The notes under the pieces: model-generated | Told to the model about the DNA's origin: nothing | Databases searched by the model: none | The model's input: only the letters and a program-made list of their open reading frames with translations | Made by a program: the position numbers and the translations under genes | Source: an uncultured Oscillospiraceae bacterium | GTDB taxonomy: Bacteria > Bacillota > Clostridia > Oscillospirales > Ruminococcaceae | NCBI GenBank assembly: GCA_910587335.1 | Contig: CAJUMG010000001.1 | Coordinates: forward strand, 166,671-230,670 | DNA: 64,000 bases | Direction of reading: 5' to 3' | In this document: one piece after another, positions 7,015-14,475 of the stretch | Numbering within the stretch: the first letter of the stretch is position 1 | Layout: every line of letters starts with the position of its first letter

Positions 7015-8184
7015 TTAAAGCTCTCCTTCCTTCTGTGCCCGCGGCAGGTACACTCTTGGCACCCGTTTGCCGATCAGGCACATAACCTCATAATGAATAC
7101 TTTTTTCATCCTGCGCCAGATCCTCAATGGGGAGCTGGCAATCTTTATTTTGGCCGAACACAGTGACCTCGTCCCCTGCCCGTACGTCCGGAATGCCGGT
7201 TACATCCAGCATCAGCTGGTCCATACAGACCGTTCCCACCACCGGGGCCGGCTGCCCATGGACCAGCATATTGGCCCTATTGGAATGGGTACGGCGATAT
7301 CCGTCGGCATAGCCGATGGGCACGGTAGCAAGGGTTCGGGGCCCAGGTGCGGTATAGGTGCGTCCATAGCTGACCTGGGCGCCCTGGGGCACCTGTTTGA
7401 CCATGGCGATGGTGGATTTTAGCTCCATCGCCGGGACAAGGTCCAAAAGGCCCGCACAATCCGGCGTGGGGTTTAAGCCATACAAAATCACGCCGGGGCG
7501 CACCATATCCAGGTGCATTTGGGGAAAACGCATGGTCGCGGCGCTGTTGCAGCAATGGTGCAAAGAAAACCGAACGCCCTTTTCCTCTAGCGCCACTACC
7601 CCCTGCTGGTAGCGGCAAAACTGCTGGAGGGTAAAGCGGTTCGAATCCTCGTTGTCCTCATCGGCGCAGGCAAAATGGGTAAAGATGCCGGTACAGGCAA
7701 GGCCGGGCAGCGACACCGCCTCGGCAATCTCGGCCATAGAGCGGCCAAAATGGTCCGGATCACACAAAAAGCCCAGCCGGCTCATGCCGGTATCCAGCTT
7801 GATGTGGCAATCCACCGCACCGCCGCAGCTTTGGGCCTCCCGAGAGAGATCGCGGGCGTAATCCAGCGAAAACACCGTCTGACTGATCCGGTTGGCAAAA
7901 AGCTGCGCCGCCCGGTCCGCCGGGGTAAAGCCCAAAACCAGAATCGGCCGGACAATCCCGCTCTGGCGCAGGCGCATGGCCTCTTCAATATTGGAGACGG
8001 CAAACCAGTCCGCCCCCTCGTTTTGAAACACCTGAGAGACCTGCTGATCTCCGTGGCCGTATCCGTCCGCCTTGACCACCGCCATAATCTTACAGTCGGG
8101 GCCAACCCGGCGGCGGATCTGCCGGAAATTATGGGACAGCGCGTCCAGCCGGATCTGCGCCCAGGTGCGCTTGAGAAAATCCAT
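7015..8184 (-). CDS. alr: Alanine racemase
   Basis: PLP enzyme making D-alanine for peptidoglycan. The 389 residues show the PLP lysine in AVVKADGYGHG near residue 39, the PLP-phosphate region around RPGVILYG, and the second catalytic base tyrosine in VSYGRTYTA near residue 270, followed by the C-terminal beta domain with PIGYADGY and GTVCMDQLMLDVT. The ATG at 8184 has AGAGGGGTGG upstream. It sits between glyS and a small membrane protein in one operon; the gap to glyS is 62 bases with no terminator on this strand. Confidence 0.97.
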   Translation of the reverse strand: MDFLKRTWAQIRLDALSHNFRQIRRRVGPDCKIMAVVKADGYGHGDQQVSQVFQNEGADWFAVSNIEEAMRLRQSGIVRPILVLGFTPADRAAQLFANRISQTVFSLDYARDLSREAQSCGGAVDCHIKLDTGMSRLGFLCDPDHFGRSMAEIAEAVSLPGLACTGIFTHFACADEDNEDSNRFTLQQFCRYQQGVVALEEKGVRFSLHHCCNSAATMRFPQMHLDMVRPGVILYGLNPTPDCAGLLDLVPAMELKSTIAMVKQVPQGAQVSYGRTYTAPGPRTLATVPIGYADGYRRTHSNRANMLVHGQPAPVVGTVCMDQLMLDVTGIPDVRAGDEVTVFGQNKDCQLPIEDLAQDEKSIHYEVMCLIGKRVPRVYLPRAQKEGEL

Positions 8185-8246
8185 CCTTCCACCCCTCTTT
8201 GTGGTACTGGACGGCAGTGATCTGCCGCCTTTTTCTCTATCTTATG

Positions 8247-9629
8247 TTAAAACGCGGTCTTCTTTTCCAAAAAGTCTGTCAAGGAATCAATAGAAATTCT
8301 CTCCTGCGCCATGGAATCCCGGTCGCGGACGGTCACGCAGCCGTCGGTCTCCGAATCAAAGTCATAGGTGATGCAGAAGGGGGTGCCGATTTCATCCTGA
8401 CGGCGGTAGCGTTTGCCGATGGAGCCGGCGTCGTCATAATCCACCATAAAGCGGCTGCGCAGGGTATCATAGACCTTTCCCGCCTGCTCGCCAAGCTTTT
8501 TGGACAGAGGGAGGACGCAGGCTTTAAAGGGGGCCAGCGCTGGGTGCAGCCGCAGCACGACGCGGGTATCGTTCTTTTCAGCGTCCACCACCTCTTCGTC
8601 ATAGGCGTCGCACAAAAAGGCCAGCGCCACCCGGTCAGCTCCCAAGGAAGGCTCTACCACATAGGGAAGGTACCGCTCGTTTGTCTCGGGGTCGAAATAC
8701 TCCAAGGATTTGCCCGAGGCGTTCTGGTGCTGGGTCAGGTCGTAGTCGGTGCGATCGGCCACCCCCCACAGCTCGCCCCATCCAAAGGGGAACAGGAACT
8801 CAAAATCGGTTGTCGCTTTGGAATAGAAGGACAGCTCCTCCGGCTCATGATCCCGCAGGCGGAGGTTTTCGTCCTGCATGCCCAAATTTAGCAGCCAATC
8901 GTGGCAGAATTTGCGCCAATAGGCGAACCATTCCAGATCGGTGCCCGGCTTACAGAAGAACTCCAGCTCCATCTGCTCAAATTCCCGGATGCGGAAAATA
9001 AAGTTGCCGGGGGTGATTTCGTTGCGGAAGCTTTTGCCGATCTGCGCCACGCCAAAGGGGACCTTTTTGCGGGTGGTGCGCTGGATATTGGCAAAATTGA
9101 CAAAGATTCCCTGGGCGGTTTCGGGACGCAGGTAAATCTGACTTTTGGCGTCCTCGGTCACCCCCTGGAAGGTTTTAAACATCAGGTTAAAGGAGCGGAT
9201 ATCGGTAAAATTCTGGCTGCCGCAGTCCGGACATTTGATCTGATGCTCCTTGACATACGCCTGCATCCGGTCAAACTCCCAGCCCTCGGGAGAAACGCCG
9301 GTCTGATCCTCGATCAGCTTATCGGCGCGGTGGCGGGTTTTACAGTCCCGGCAGTCCATCAGCGGGTCGGAAAAGCCGCCCACATGGCCGGAGGCCACCC
9401 AAACCTGGGGATTCATCAAAATCGCGCTATCCAATCCCACGTTATAGGGAGATTCCTGGACAAACTTTTTCCACCAGGCTCTTTTTACATTGTTTTTGAA
9501 TTCTACGCCCAGCGGGCCGTAATCCCAGGAATTGGCCAGACCGCCATAGATTTCGGAGCCAGCATATACATAACCGCGATTTTTGCACAATGCGACGATT
9601 TTTTCCATGGTTTTTTCGTTGTTTTTCAT
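8247..9629 (-). CDS. glyS: Glycyl-tRNA synthetase (alpha2 type)
   Basis: Class II synthetase charging tRNA-Gly, of the single-chain dimeric type found in many Gram-positives, not the alpha/beta type. At 460 residues it has the usual length. Motifs visible: [17 protein letters not shown] near the N-terminus, motif 2 around [25 protein letters not shown], here split as [10 protein letters not shown] and [11 protein letters not shown], a CxxC pair in CPDCGSQNF of the insertion, and an anticodon domain from about residue 350. The start at 9629 is chosen because AAGGAGG lies 7 bases upstream; an in-frame ATG at 9686 would lie beyond that site. It heads the glyS-alr operon behind a long leader. Confidence 0.96.
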   Translation of the reverse strand: MKNNEKTMEKIVALCKNRGYVYAGSEIYGGLANSWDYGPLGVEFKNNVKRAWWKKFVQESPYNVGLDSAILMNPQVWVASGHVGGFSDPLMDCRDCKTRHRADKLIEDQTGVSPEGWEFDRMQAYVKEHQIKCPDCGSQNFTDIRSFNLMFKTFQGVTEDAKSQIYLRPETAQGIFVNFANIQRTTRKKVPFGVAQIGKSFRNEITPGNFIFRIREFEQMELEFFCKPGTDLEWFAYWRKFCHDWLLNLGMQDENLRLRDHEPEELSFYSKATTDFEFLFPFGWGELWGVADRTDYDLTQHQNASGKSLEYFDPETNERYLPYVVEPSLGADRVALAFLCDAYDEEVVDAEKNDTRVVLRLHPALAPFKACVLPLSKKLGEQAGKVYDTLRSRFMVDYDDAGSIGKRYRRQDEIGTPFCITYDFDSETDGCVTVRDRDSMAQERISIDSLTDFLEKKTAF

Positions 9630-9800
9630 TTTTTGCCTCCTTGTTTTTCTATTAGGGTCCGCCGCTTGAGCGGCTTTGCTCAGCAAGGCTTAGGGCAAAC
9701 GGCTGTACGGCGCTTTTTCATCCGCCTCCATAAAAAATGTCCCGCTTCATCCGCCTGATCAAACAGGCGGACGCTGGGAAGACAACCCGCTGGGCGGCTA
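9630..9800 (-). promoter_or_regulatory. Long structured leader of glyS
   Basis: About 170 untranslated bases between the predicted start and the glyS ATG. It contains CCGCCTG/CAGGCGG and CCGCTTGAGCGG hairpins and a repeated GGCGGATGAA. I do not see the conserved T-box sequence or a terminator, so a T-box riboswitch is not supported, although a synthetase gene is where one would expect it. Confidence 0.4.
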
Positions 9801-9806
9801 TATTTT

Positions 9807-9835
9807 ATTGTATCGGCTGCGGACGCACAAGTCAA
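9807..9835 (-). promoter_or_regulatory. Promoter of glyS-alr operon
   Basis: On the minus strand TTGACT (9835-9830) and TACAAT (9812-9807) with a 17-base spacer. It lies just past the stop codon of the upstream GNAT gene. Confidence 0.75.
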
Positions 9836-9872
9836 GAAAATGCTTTCCCCATCTTCCAAAAAGCTCCAGATT

Positions 9873-10340
9873 CTATTCATCCAAAGCAGACGGCTGCGGC
9901 CGGCTCATCTTCAGGAGCGTTTCCACCGTTCCTTCCTGCAGGCGCTTTTCTCCCGTAAAGGAAAAGCCATGCTTTTTGTAAAAACGGATTGCATGTATAT
10001 TTTTTTCAAGAACCCATAAAAAGCGGCAATGCATTTGGCCGGTGGCAAATTCCATCAGCTGTGCGCCGATCCCCTGATTCGCAAAAAAGCTATCCACGTA
10101 GAGTTCCGCGATTTCGGGGCCGTTAATATGGATCATTCCTTTGACAAAATCATCGTCGTAGACCCAAATATTTTTTAGTTTATCAGGATAATCGATCAGT
10201 TCTTTTGCCAACGGGTAAACCTGCATTTCGCCAAAGGAAACCACATCGTTCTGAAAGATCTGCCTGTAATTCACACGCTTTGTAAAAATCAATATTTCCG
10301 CTATTCTCGACGCATCGTTTACCTTTGCACGTCTTATCAT
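9873..10340 (-). CDS. GNAT family N-acetyltransferase
   Basis: Acetyl-CoA-dependent acetyltransferase of 155 residues; the substrate is unknown. It starts MIRRAKVNDASRIAEI, a typical GNAT alpha1 region, has the strand AELYVDSFFANQGIGAQLM holding the pyrophosphate-binding Q/R-x-x-G-x-G/A motif (NQGIGA), and ends with NIHAIRFYKKHGF, the C-terminal CoA-proximal helix. The ATG at 10340 follows GAAGGAGAAAAG. It has its own promoter (10382-10410) and is followed by the glyS promoter, so it is probably read alone. Confidence 0.9.
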   Translation of the reverse strand: MIRRAKVNDASRIAEILIFTKRVNYRQIFQNDVVSFGEMQVYPLAKELIDYPDKLKNIWVYDDDFVKGMIHINGPEIAELYVDSFFANQGIGAQLMEFATGQMHCRFLWVLEKNIHAIRFYKKHGFSFTGEKRLQEGTVETLLKMSRPQPSALDE

Positions 10341-10381
10341 TTCTTTTCTCCTTCTTCACTGATTTTTAACCGATCTGTTTG

Positions 10382-10410
10382 ATTATAGCACGGTCTGTTT
10401 AAAGCTTCAA
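10382..10410 (-). promoter_or_regulatory. Promoter of the GNAT gene
   Basis: On the minus strand TTGAAG (10410-10405) and TATAAT (10387-10382) with 17 bases between, about 40 bases before the ATG. Confidence 0.7.
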
Positions 10411-10444
10411 GGCGCCATTTCAACTGAAGAGGGCGGATCTTCGG

Positions 10445-10473
10445 TTGACAAATCCTTTTGTCTATTCTATAAT
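10445..10473 (+). promoter_or_regulatory. Consensus promoter of tRNA-Pro
   Basis: A perfect sigma-A type promoter: TTGACA (10445-10450), 17 bases, TATAAT (10468-10473). The tRNA begins 27 bases after the -10 box. Confidence 0.9.
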
Positions 10474-10499
10474 AGACTAGACATTTTTCTAAAAAGCAT

Positions 10500-10575
10500 C
10501 GGGGTGTAGCGCAGTTGGTAGCGCGCCTGCTTTGGGAGCAGGATGCCGCAGGTTCGAATCCTGTCACTCCGACCA
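10500..10575 (+). tRNA. tRNA-Pro (anticodon TGG)
   Basis: A 76-base cloverleaf with CCA encoded. The acceptor arms are CGGGGTG and CACTCCG (one G-T pair), the anticodon stem is CCTGC/GCAGG around loop TTTGGGA (anticodon TGG), and the T-arm carries GGTTCGAATCC. It reads proline CCN codons. Confidence 0.97.
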
Positions 10576-10584
10576 CCAGGCAAT

Positions 10585-10616
10585 GGCCTGGAGCCAAATC
10601 GCGCTCCGGGCCTTTT
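10585..10616 (+). terminator. Terminator of tRNA-Pro
   Basis: GGCCTGGAGC pairs with GCTCCGGGCC (one G-T pair) and is followed by TTTT, ten bases past the tRNA 3' end. Confidence 0.75.
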
Positions 10617-10673
10617 CCATGTCCAAAAGGAAGCGCCCGCGCCCCACACATAGTGATTTCGACCGGTTGCTGC

Positions 10674-10710
10674 AAAAATCCCTAGAGTTTATGCGGCTCT
10701 AGGGATTTTT
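10674..10710. terminator. Second terminator-like hairpin
   Basis: A 14-bp perfect stem, AAAAATCCCTAGAG and CTCTAGGGATTTTT, with a 9-base loop. No gene lies within 95 bases on either side. It may back up the tRNA-Pro terminator. The stretch 10711-10834 shows nothing recognisable. Confidence 0.7.
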
Positions 10711-10834
10711 ACTTTTATGGATATTTCAAATTTGTTAGTAACAGAAACAATAAGGCTTCGGGGCGAGTGCAATCTTCGATTGGCAGGAACATTTTAGATG
10801 GCGCTTACATGTGAATACTATGTTGGGACAAACG

Positions 10835-10866
10835 AAAAAAGTCCAGACGCAAACTACGTCTGGACT
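10835..10866 (-). terminator. Terminator of the tRNA-Thr/tRNA-Tyr unit
   Basis: AGTCCAGACG and CGTCTGGACT form a 10-bp stem followed on the minus strand by a run of T, 6 bases after the tRNA-Tyr 3' end. Confidence 0.85.
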
Positions 10867-10871
10867 CAGTC

Positions 10872-10956
10872 TGGTGGGAGAAGATGGATTCGAACCATCG
10901 AAGCGAAACGCAACAGATTTACAGTCTGCCCCCTTTGGCCACTCGGGAATTCTCCC
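10872..10956 (-). tRNA. tRNA-Tyr (anticodon GTA)
   Basis: An 85-base class II tRNA with long variable arm and encoded CCA. Acceptor GGGAGAA pairs with TTCTCCC; the anticodon stem GCAGA/TCTGT encloses loop CTGTAAA (anticodon GTA). It lies 21 bases after tRNA-Thr in the same transcript. Confidence 0.96.
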
Positions 10957-10977
10957 ATATTCAGTTAAAAAAGAAAG

Positions 10978-11053
10978 TGGAGCTGGTGGACGGACTCGAA
11001 CCCCCGACCTGCTGATTACAAATCAGCTGCTCTACCAACTGAGCTACACCAGC
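10978..11053 (-). tRNA. tRNA-Thr (anticodon TGT)
   Basis: A 76-base tRNA with encoded CCA. Acceptor GCTGGTG pairs with CACCAGC; anticodon stem GCTGA/TCAGC encloses loop TTTGTAA (anticodon TGT). First gene of a two-tRNA unit. Confidence 0.97.
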
Positions 11054-11072
11054 AAATCCAGCAACAGGACTT

Positions 11073-11101
11073 ATTTTAACAAACAAGTGCGCTGTTGTCA
11101 A
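11073..11101 (-). promoter_or_regulatory. Promoter of tRNA-Thr/tRNA-Tyr
   Basis: On the minus strand TTGACA (11101-11096) and TAAAAT (11078-11073) with a 17-base spacer, 19 bases before the tRNA-Thr 5' end. Confidence 0.8.
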
Positions 11102-11145
11102 GCACTTTTCCGAAATTCTTATCAGAATATCCCGACGGAGAGATC

Positions 11146-11655
11146 TTACCGCTGAACCACATATCGGTAATGGGGCATATCTACCCCTCTATAATGCTTT
11201 ATCCAGGTATCGGCTTTGGTCATGCCGTTTCTGATGGCTACGTTTTGAGACGGAAGATTGGTGTCCCTGATAATGGAGCAAACCTCGTCTGCCCGCAATG
11301 CTTCAAACGCATAATTTTTACAAGCTCTGGCCGCTTCTGTGGCAAAGCCCTTATGCCAATAGGCTTTATTGAAAAGATAACCGATTTCAAGAACCTCCGA
11401 CTCTTTCCACGGCTGCATAGTAAGTCCGCACTGACCGATCAGCTTGTTATTTTCTTTTAAAATGACAGCCCATAAACCGAAATTCCATTTATGATAACGG
11501 AAAATCTGCCTATCCAGCCACTCCCGTACTTCAGGATCGCTGAAGGCGCCTTCATACGCATACATGGTTTCTTCATCTTGCAAAATTTCACACAAGGCGC
11601 CAAAGTCCGCTTCGTTCAGCTCCCGCAGATACAGCCGTTCGGTTTCCAGTATCAT
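11146..11655 (-). CDS. GNAT acetyltransferase, RimJ/RimL type
   Basis: N-acetyltransferase of 169 residues with the family opening ILETERLYLRELNEADF, the central strand LEIGYLFNKAYWHKGFATEA that holds the acetyl-CoA motif (HKGFAT), and the NVAIRNGM helix. RimJ/RimL-type enzymes acetylate N-termini or small substrates; the target here is unknown. The ATG at 11655 is chosen because GGGAGG precedes it by 5 bases and because the predicted transcription start (near 11680) rules out the longer frame, whose upstream part is antisense to the divergent PurF-like gene. Confidence 0.9.
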   Translation of the reverse strand: MILETERLYLRELNEADFGALCEILQDEETMYAYEGAFSDPEVREWLDRQIFRYHKWNFGLWAVILKENNKLIGQCGLTMQPWKESEVLEIGYLFNKAYWHKGFATEAARACKNYAFEALRADEVCSIIRDTNLPSQNVAIRNGMTKADTWIKHYRGVDMPHYRYVVQR

Positions 11656-11686
11656 TTCTTCCTCCCAAAAGTCCATTTTGTTCTCC

Positions 11687-11715
11687 ATTATAGCATAGCC
11701 TATTCTGCACTTCAA
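11687..11715 (-). promoter_or_regulatory. Promoter of the RimJ/RimL-type gene
   Basis: On the minus strand TTGAAG (11715-11710) and TATAAT (11692-11687), 17-base spacer, about 25 bases before the ribosome site. Confidence 0.75.
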
Positions 11716-11788
11716 CCTGTGGGCAAGGAAATTGCCAGACTTTACCCCGGCAATTTTGAAAGGAAAAAGGGACGAAAAATATCCTTTC

Positions 11789-11817
11789 TTGAAATATTCG
11801 GCAAATACTCTTATAAT
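11789..11817 (+). promoter_or_regulatory. Promoter of the PurF-like gene
   Basis: TTGAAA (11789-11794) and TATAAT (11812-11817) with a 17-base spacer, 33 bases upstream of the ATG. Confidence 0.8.
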
Positions 11818-11850
11818 AACCATATTAAGTGAGAAGGAGATCGAGAGAAT

Positions 11851-13254
11851 ATGGGCGGACTGTTTGGCGTGGCGTCGCGTACCGATTGTGTGTTCGACTT
11901 GTTTTTTGGTACGGATTATCACTCGCATTTGGGTACCCGCAGAGGCGGGATGGCCGTTTACGGAGAAAAGGGCTTTGACCGGGCCATTCACAACATTGAA
12001 AACTCCCCGTTTCGGACCAAATTTGAACAAGAATCGGTAGAGATGCACGGTCATTTGGGCATTGGATGCATTTCGGACAACGAGCCTCAGCCGCTGATGG
12101 TCCGTTCCCATCTTGGCACCTTTGCCATTACCACGGTGGGCCGGATCAACAACAGCGCCCAGCTGGTGGAGGAAGCTTTTCAAAACGGAAGCATCCATTT
12201 TCTGGAGATGAGCGGCGGCAGCATCAATCCCACCGAGCTGGTGGCGGCGCTTATCAATCAGCAGCCAAGCATTGTGGAAGGCATTCGCTATGCGCAGGAG
12301 AAGATCGACGGTTCCATGACCATGCTGGTGATGACCTCTCAGGGCATTTACGCCGCCCGGGACCGGGTAGGGCGCACGCCGCTGGTACTGGGAAAAAAGA
12401 AAGGGGCGGTCTGTGCCTCCTTTGAAAGCTCCGCTTTTATCAATTTGGGCTATGAGCCTTATAAAGAACTGGGGCCTGGCGAGATCACGCTGATTACGCC
12501 GGAAGGGGCCGAGACGCTCAGTCCGGCCTTGCCCAAAATGAAATTTTGTACCTTTATGTGGGTGTATTACGGCTACCCCACCTCCACCTATGAAGGGGTC
12601 AACGTGGAGGCAATGCGATACCGATGCGGGGAAAAGCTGGCCGCCAGAGACGATGTGCGCACCGACATCGTGGCCGGCGTTCCGGATTCCGGTACCGCCC
12701 ACGCGGTGGGCTATGCCAATCAGTCGGGCATTCCCTTTGCCCGGCCGTTCATCAAGTACACCCCCACCTGGCCCCGCTCCTTCATGCCGCCCAACCAGAC
12801 CCAGCGAAACCTGATCGCGCGGATGAAGCTGATTCCGGTCAGCGACCTAATCCAAAAGAAAAGCATGGTGCTAATCGACGATTCCATTGTTCGCGGCACC
12901 CAGCTGCGGGAAAGCGCCGAGCTTTTATATCAAAACGGCGCGAAAGAGGTTCACATCCGGCCGGCCTGTCCGCCGCTGCTGTTTGGCTGCAAGTATCTGA
13001 ATTTCTCCCGCTCCAACTCGGAGCTAGAGTTAATTGGCCGGCGGGTGATTCAGCGCCGGGAAGGGGTTACCGATTATGACGCTCTGCTGGACTACGCCAA
13101 TCCCGACAGTACCAATTACAAGGAAATGGTAGAGGAAATCGGCAAAGAATTAAAGTTCACCTCTCTGCGCTATCACCGGTTGGACGACATGATTGATTCG
13201 GTGGGGATTGACCCATGCCGCCTTTGCACCTACTGTTGGAGCGGCCGGGAATAA
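11851..13254 (+). CDS. PurF-like phosphoribosyltransferase lacking the catalytic cysteine
   Basis: A 467-residue homologue of amidophosphoribosyltransferase, the enzyme that makes phosphoribosylamine from PRPP and glutamine. The N-terminus reads MGGLFGV where active enzymes have C-G-V/I-F-G after the processed propeptide, so the glutaminase nucleophile is a glycine. The oxyanion loop, HNGNL in active PurF, reads VGRINN. The C-terminal half keeps VPDSG, the PRPP motif VLIDDSIVRGTQ and a terminal CRLCTYC cluster. It therefore probably binds PRPP or a nucleotide but should not hydrolyse glutamine; an ammonia-dependent or regulatory role is inference. It is monocistronic, and a complete purF lies at 36018-37442. 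The ATG at 11851 has AAGGAG 11 bases upstream. Confidence 0.85.
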   Translation: MGGLFGVASRTDCVFDLFFGTDYHSHLGTRRGGMAVYGEKGFDRAIHNIENSPFRTKFEQESVEMHGHLGIGCISDNEPQPLMVRSHLGTFAITTVGRINNSAQLVEEAFQNGSIHFLEMSGGSINPTELVAALINQQPSIVEGIRYAQEKIDGSMTMLVMTSQGIYAARDRVGRTPLVLGKKKGAVCASFESSAFINLGYEPYKELGPGEITLITPEGAETLSPALPKMKFCTFMWVYYGYPTSTYEGVNVEAMRYRCGEKLAARDDVRTDIVAGVPDSGTAHAVGYANQSGIPFARPFIKYTPTWPRSFMPPNQTQRNLIARMKLIPVSDLIQKKSMVLIDDSIVRGTQLRESAELLYQNGAKEVHIRPACPPLLFGCKYLNFSRSNSELELIGRRVIQRREGVTDYDALLDYANPDSTNYKEMVEEIGKELKFTSLRYHRLDDMIDSVGIDPCRLCTYCWSGRE

Positions 13255-13271
13255 AACCAAATTGGGATGAG

Positions 13272-13352
13272 AAAAAGCGGGTCCGATTTTTTAAGTCACC
13301 GCAGATATTTTTATAAAAGGAAAAATTTTCCTTGCCATACTCCCGCTTTTTT
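13272..13352 (+). terminator. Terminator region after the PurF-like gene
   Basis: AAAAAGCGGG (13272-13281) can pair with CCCGCTTTTT (13342-13351) across a 60-base loop that itself holds AAGGAAAA/TTTTCCTT (13317-13333). The T-run suits plus-strand termination, but the long loop makes the pairing less certain. Confidence 0.5.
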
Positions 13353-13414
13353 GGTGCATACTAATTGCGAAATCCGATTTTTGATTTCATAAAACCTATC
13401 ATGGAGGTCCTATC

Positions 13415-14374
13415 ATGAAAGCGAAAAAAATATTTGCTCTGGCCTGTGCCATTGCAATGCTTCTGGCCTTGGGCGGTTGTACCTCCGGCGGCAGCTCTTC
13501 TTCCAGCCGTTCCAGCAGCTCTTCCGCTTCTTCTAAGGCCAGCTCTTCCTCCTCAGCTTCTTCCTCTTCTGCAAGCTCCTCTCTTTCCAGTGAGATCAGC
13601 GATCTTTTCGACGATATGGAAAGTGGGTTGGACAGCAGTCTGGACGAGTCCGCCTCTCCGACCATGAGCACCGATTTCAGTGAAATCGGTGCTCTGGACT
13701 CGGAGGCTTTGGGATGGGGGCCAGGCGGTCCGGTAGACAGCGAAAACCGGTCGCAGGGCGCTATCGCTTACCAGGAGAAATACGGAAAATACGACGCGTA
13801 TTTTATCGCGCCATCCTCGGAAAAAATTTATCTGACCTTTGACGAAGGCTATGAAAATGGATACACCGCCGACATTCTGGACACTTTGAAGGAAAAAGGC
13901 GTACACGCGGTATTCTTTATCACCATGCCTTATGCCAAGGAACAGCCGGAGCTGGTCCAGAGAATGATTGACGAAGGCCATATCGTCGGCAATCACAGCA
14001 ATAAGCACATCACCTATCCGTCCCTTTCCCTGGACGAGGCAAAAGAGGATTTAATGAGTCTGCATCAGTACATGCTGGATACTTATCAATATAAAATGTC
14101 TGTTTTTCGTTTTCCGGAAGGGAATTTTTCCGAGCAGGCGCTGGCGCTGGTTCAAAGCTGCGGGTATAAAACCTTGTTCTGGAGCTTTGCTTATAAGGAC
14201 TGGCATACCGACAATCAGCCGGACCCGACAAGCGCTTTGGATACCATGCTGAAAAAAGCCCATCCCGGTGCAATTTATCTTTTGCACGCTGTATCCTCCA
14301 CCAACGCGCAGGTATTAGGGGATTTTATTGATGGGATGCGGGAAAAAGGATTTGTTTTCTCTGATTTCGCATGA
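13415..14374 (+). CDS. PdaA-type polysaccharide deacetylase lipoprotein
   Basis: A membrane-anchored carbohydrate esterase family 4 protein (319 residues). A lipoprotein signal peptide ends in LALGGC at about residue 22; residues 24-60 are almost only Ser and Ala, a disordered tether. The NodB domain from about 120 shows YLTFDEGYENGYT, where the metal aspartate is kept and the second position is Glu (PdaA has TFDNGYENGYT), the metal histidines in GNHSNKHITYPSL, FRFPEGNFS and the C-terminal IYLLHAV. PdaA removes the acetyl group from muramic acid during spore cortex delta-lactam formation; that role here is inferred from motif similarity. GGAGG precedes the ATG by 7 bases. Confidence 0.9.
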   Translation: MKAKKIFALACAIAMLLALGGCTSGGSSSSSRSSSSSASSKASSSSSASSSSASSSLSSEISDLFDDMESGLDSSLDESASPTMSTDFSEIGALDSEALGWGPGGPVDSENRSQGAIAYQEKYGKYDAYFIAPSSEKIYLTFDEGYENGYTADILDTLKEKGVHAVFFITMPYAKEQPELVQRMIDEGHIVGNHSNKHITYPSLSLDEAKEDLMSLHQYMLDTYQYKMSVFRFPEGNFSEQALALVQSCGYKTLFWSFAYKDWHTDNQPDPTSALDTMLKKAHPGAIYLLHAVSSTNAQVLGDFIDGMREKGFVFSDFA

Positions 14375-14404
14375 TCCGGATTTTTGCCTTTATTGGCGCA
14401 TAGG

Positions 14405-14442
14405 TATGTAACAAACCCCGCATATGCGGGGTTTGTTACATA
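14405..14442. terminator. Perfect 38-bp palindrome, probable terminator
   Basis: TATGTAACAAACCCCGCAT followed directly by its exact complement. As RNA it forms a GC-rich stem with a U-rich 3' side after the deacetylase gene. It is more symmetrical than a usual terminator and is also able to act as a protein-binding dyad. Confidence 0.6.
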
Positions 14443-14475
14443 GATGTCGAAATTCTTGGTAGAGGAGTATTACAT

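Noticed and set aside
9630..9800. T-box riboswitch ahead of glyS
   Set aside because: Neither the T-box core sequence nor a terminator/antiterminator pair could be found.
10337..10675. Minus-strand ORF across tRNA-Pro
   Set aside because: It is antisense to a complete tRNA gene with consensus promoter and terminator.
11656..12702. Long minus-strand frame extending upstream of the RimJ/RimL-type acetyltransferase
   Set aside because: It is antisense to the PurF-like gene, lies upstream of a good promoter, and has no family similarity; only the part from 11655 is a gene.
13490..13590. Ser/Ala-coding repeat as a DNA repeat element
   Set aside because: The TCTTCC/AGCTCT repetition is explained by the Ser-rich tether of the deacetylase lipoprotein.
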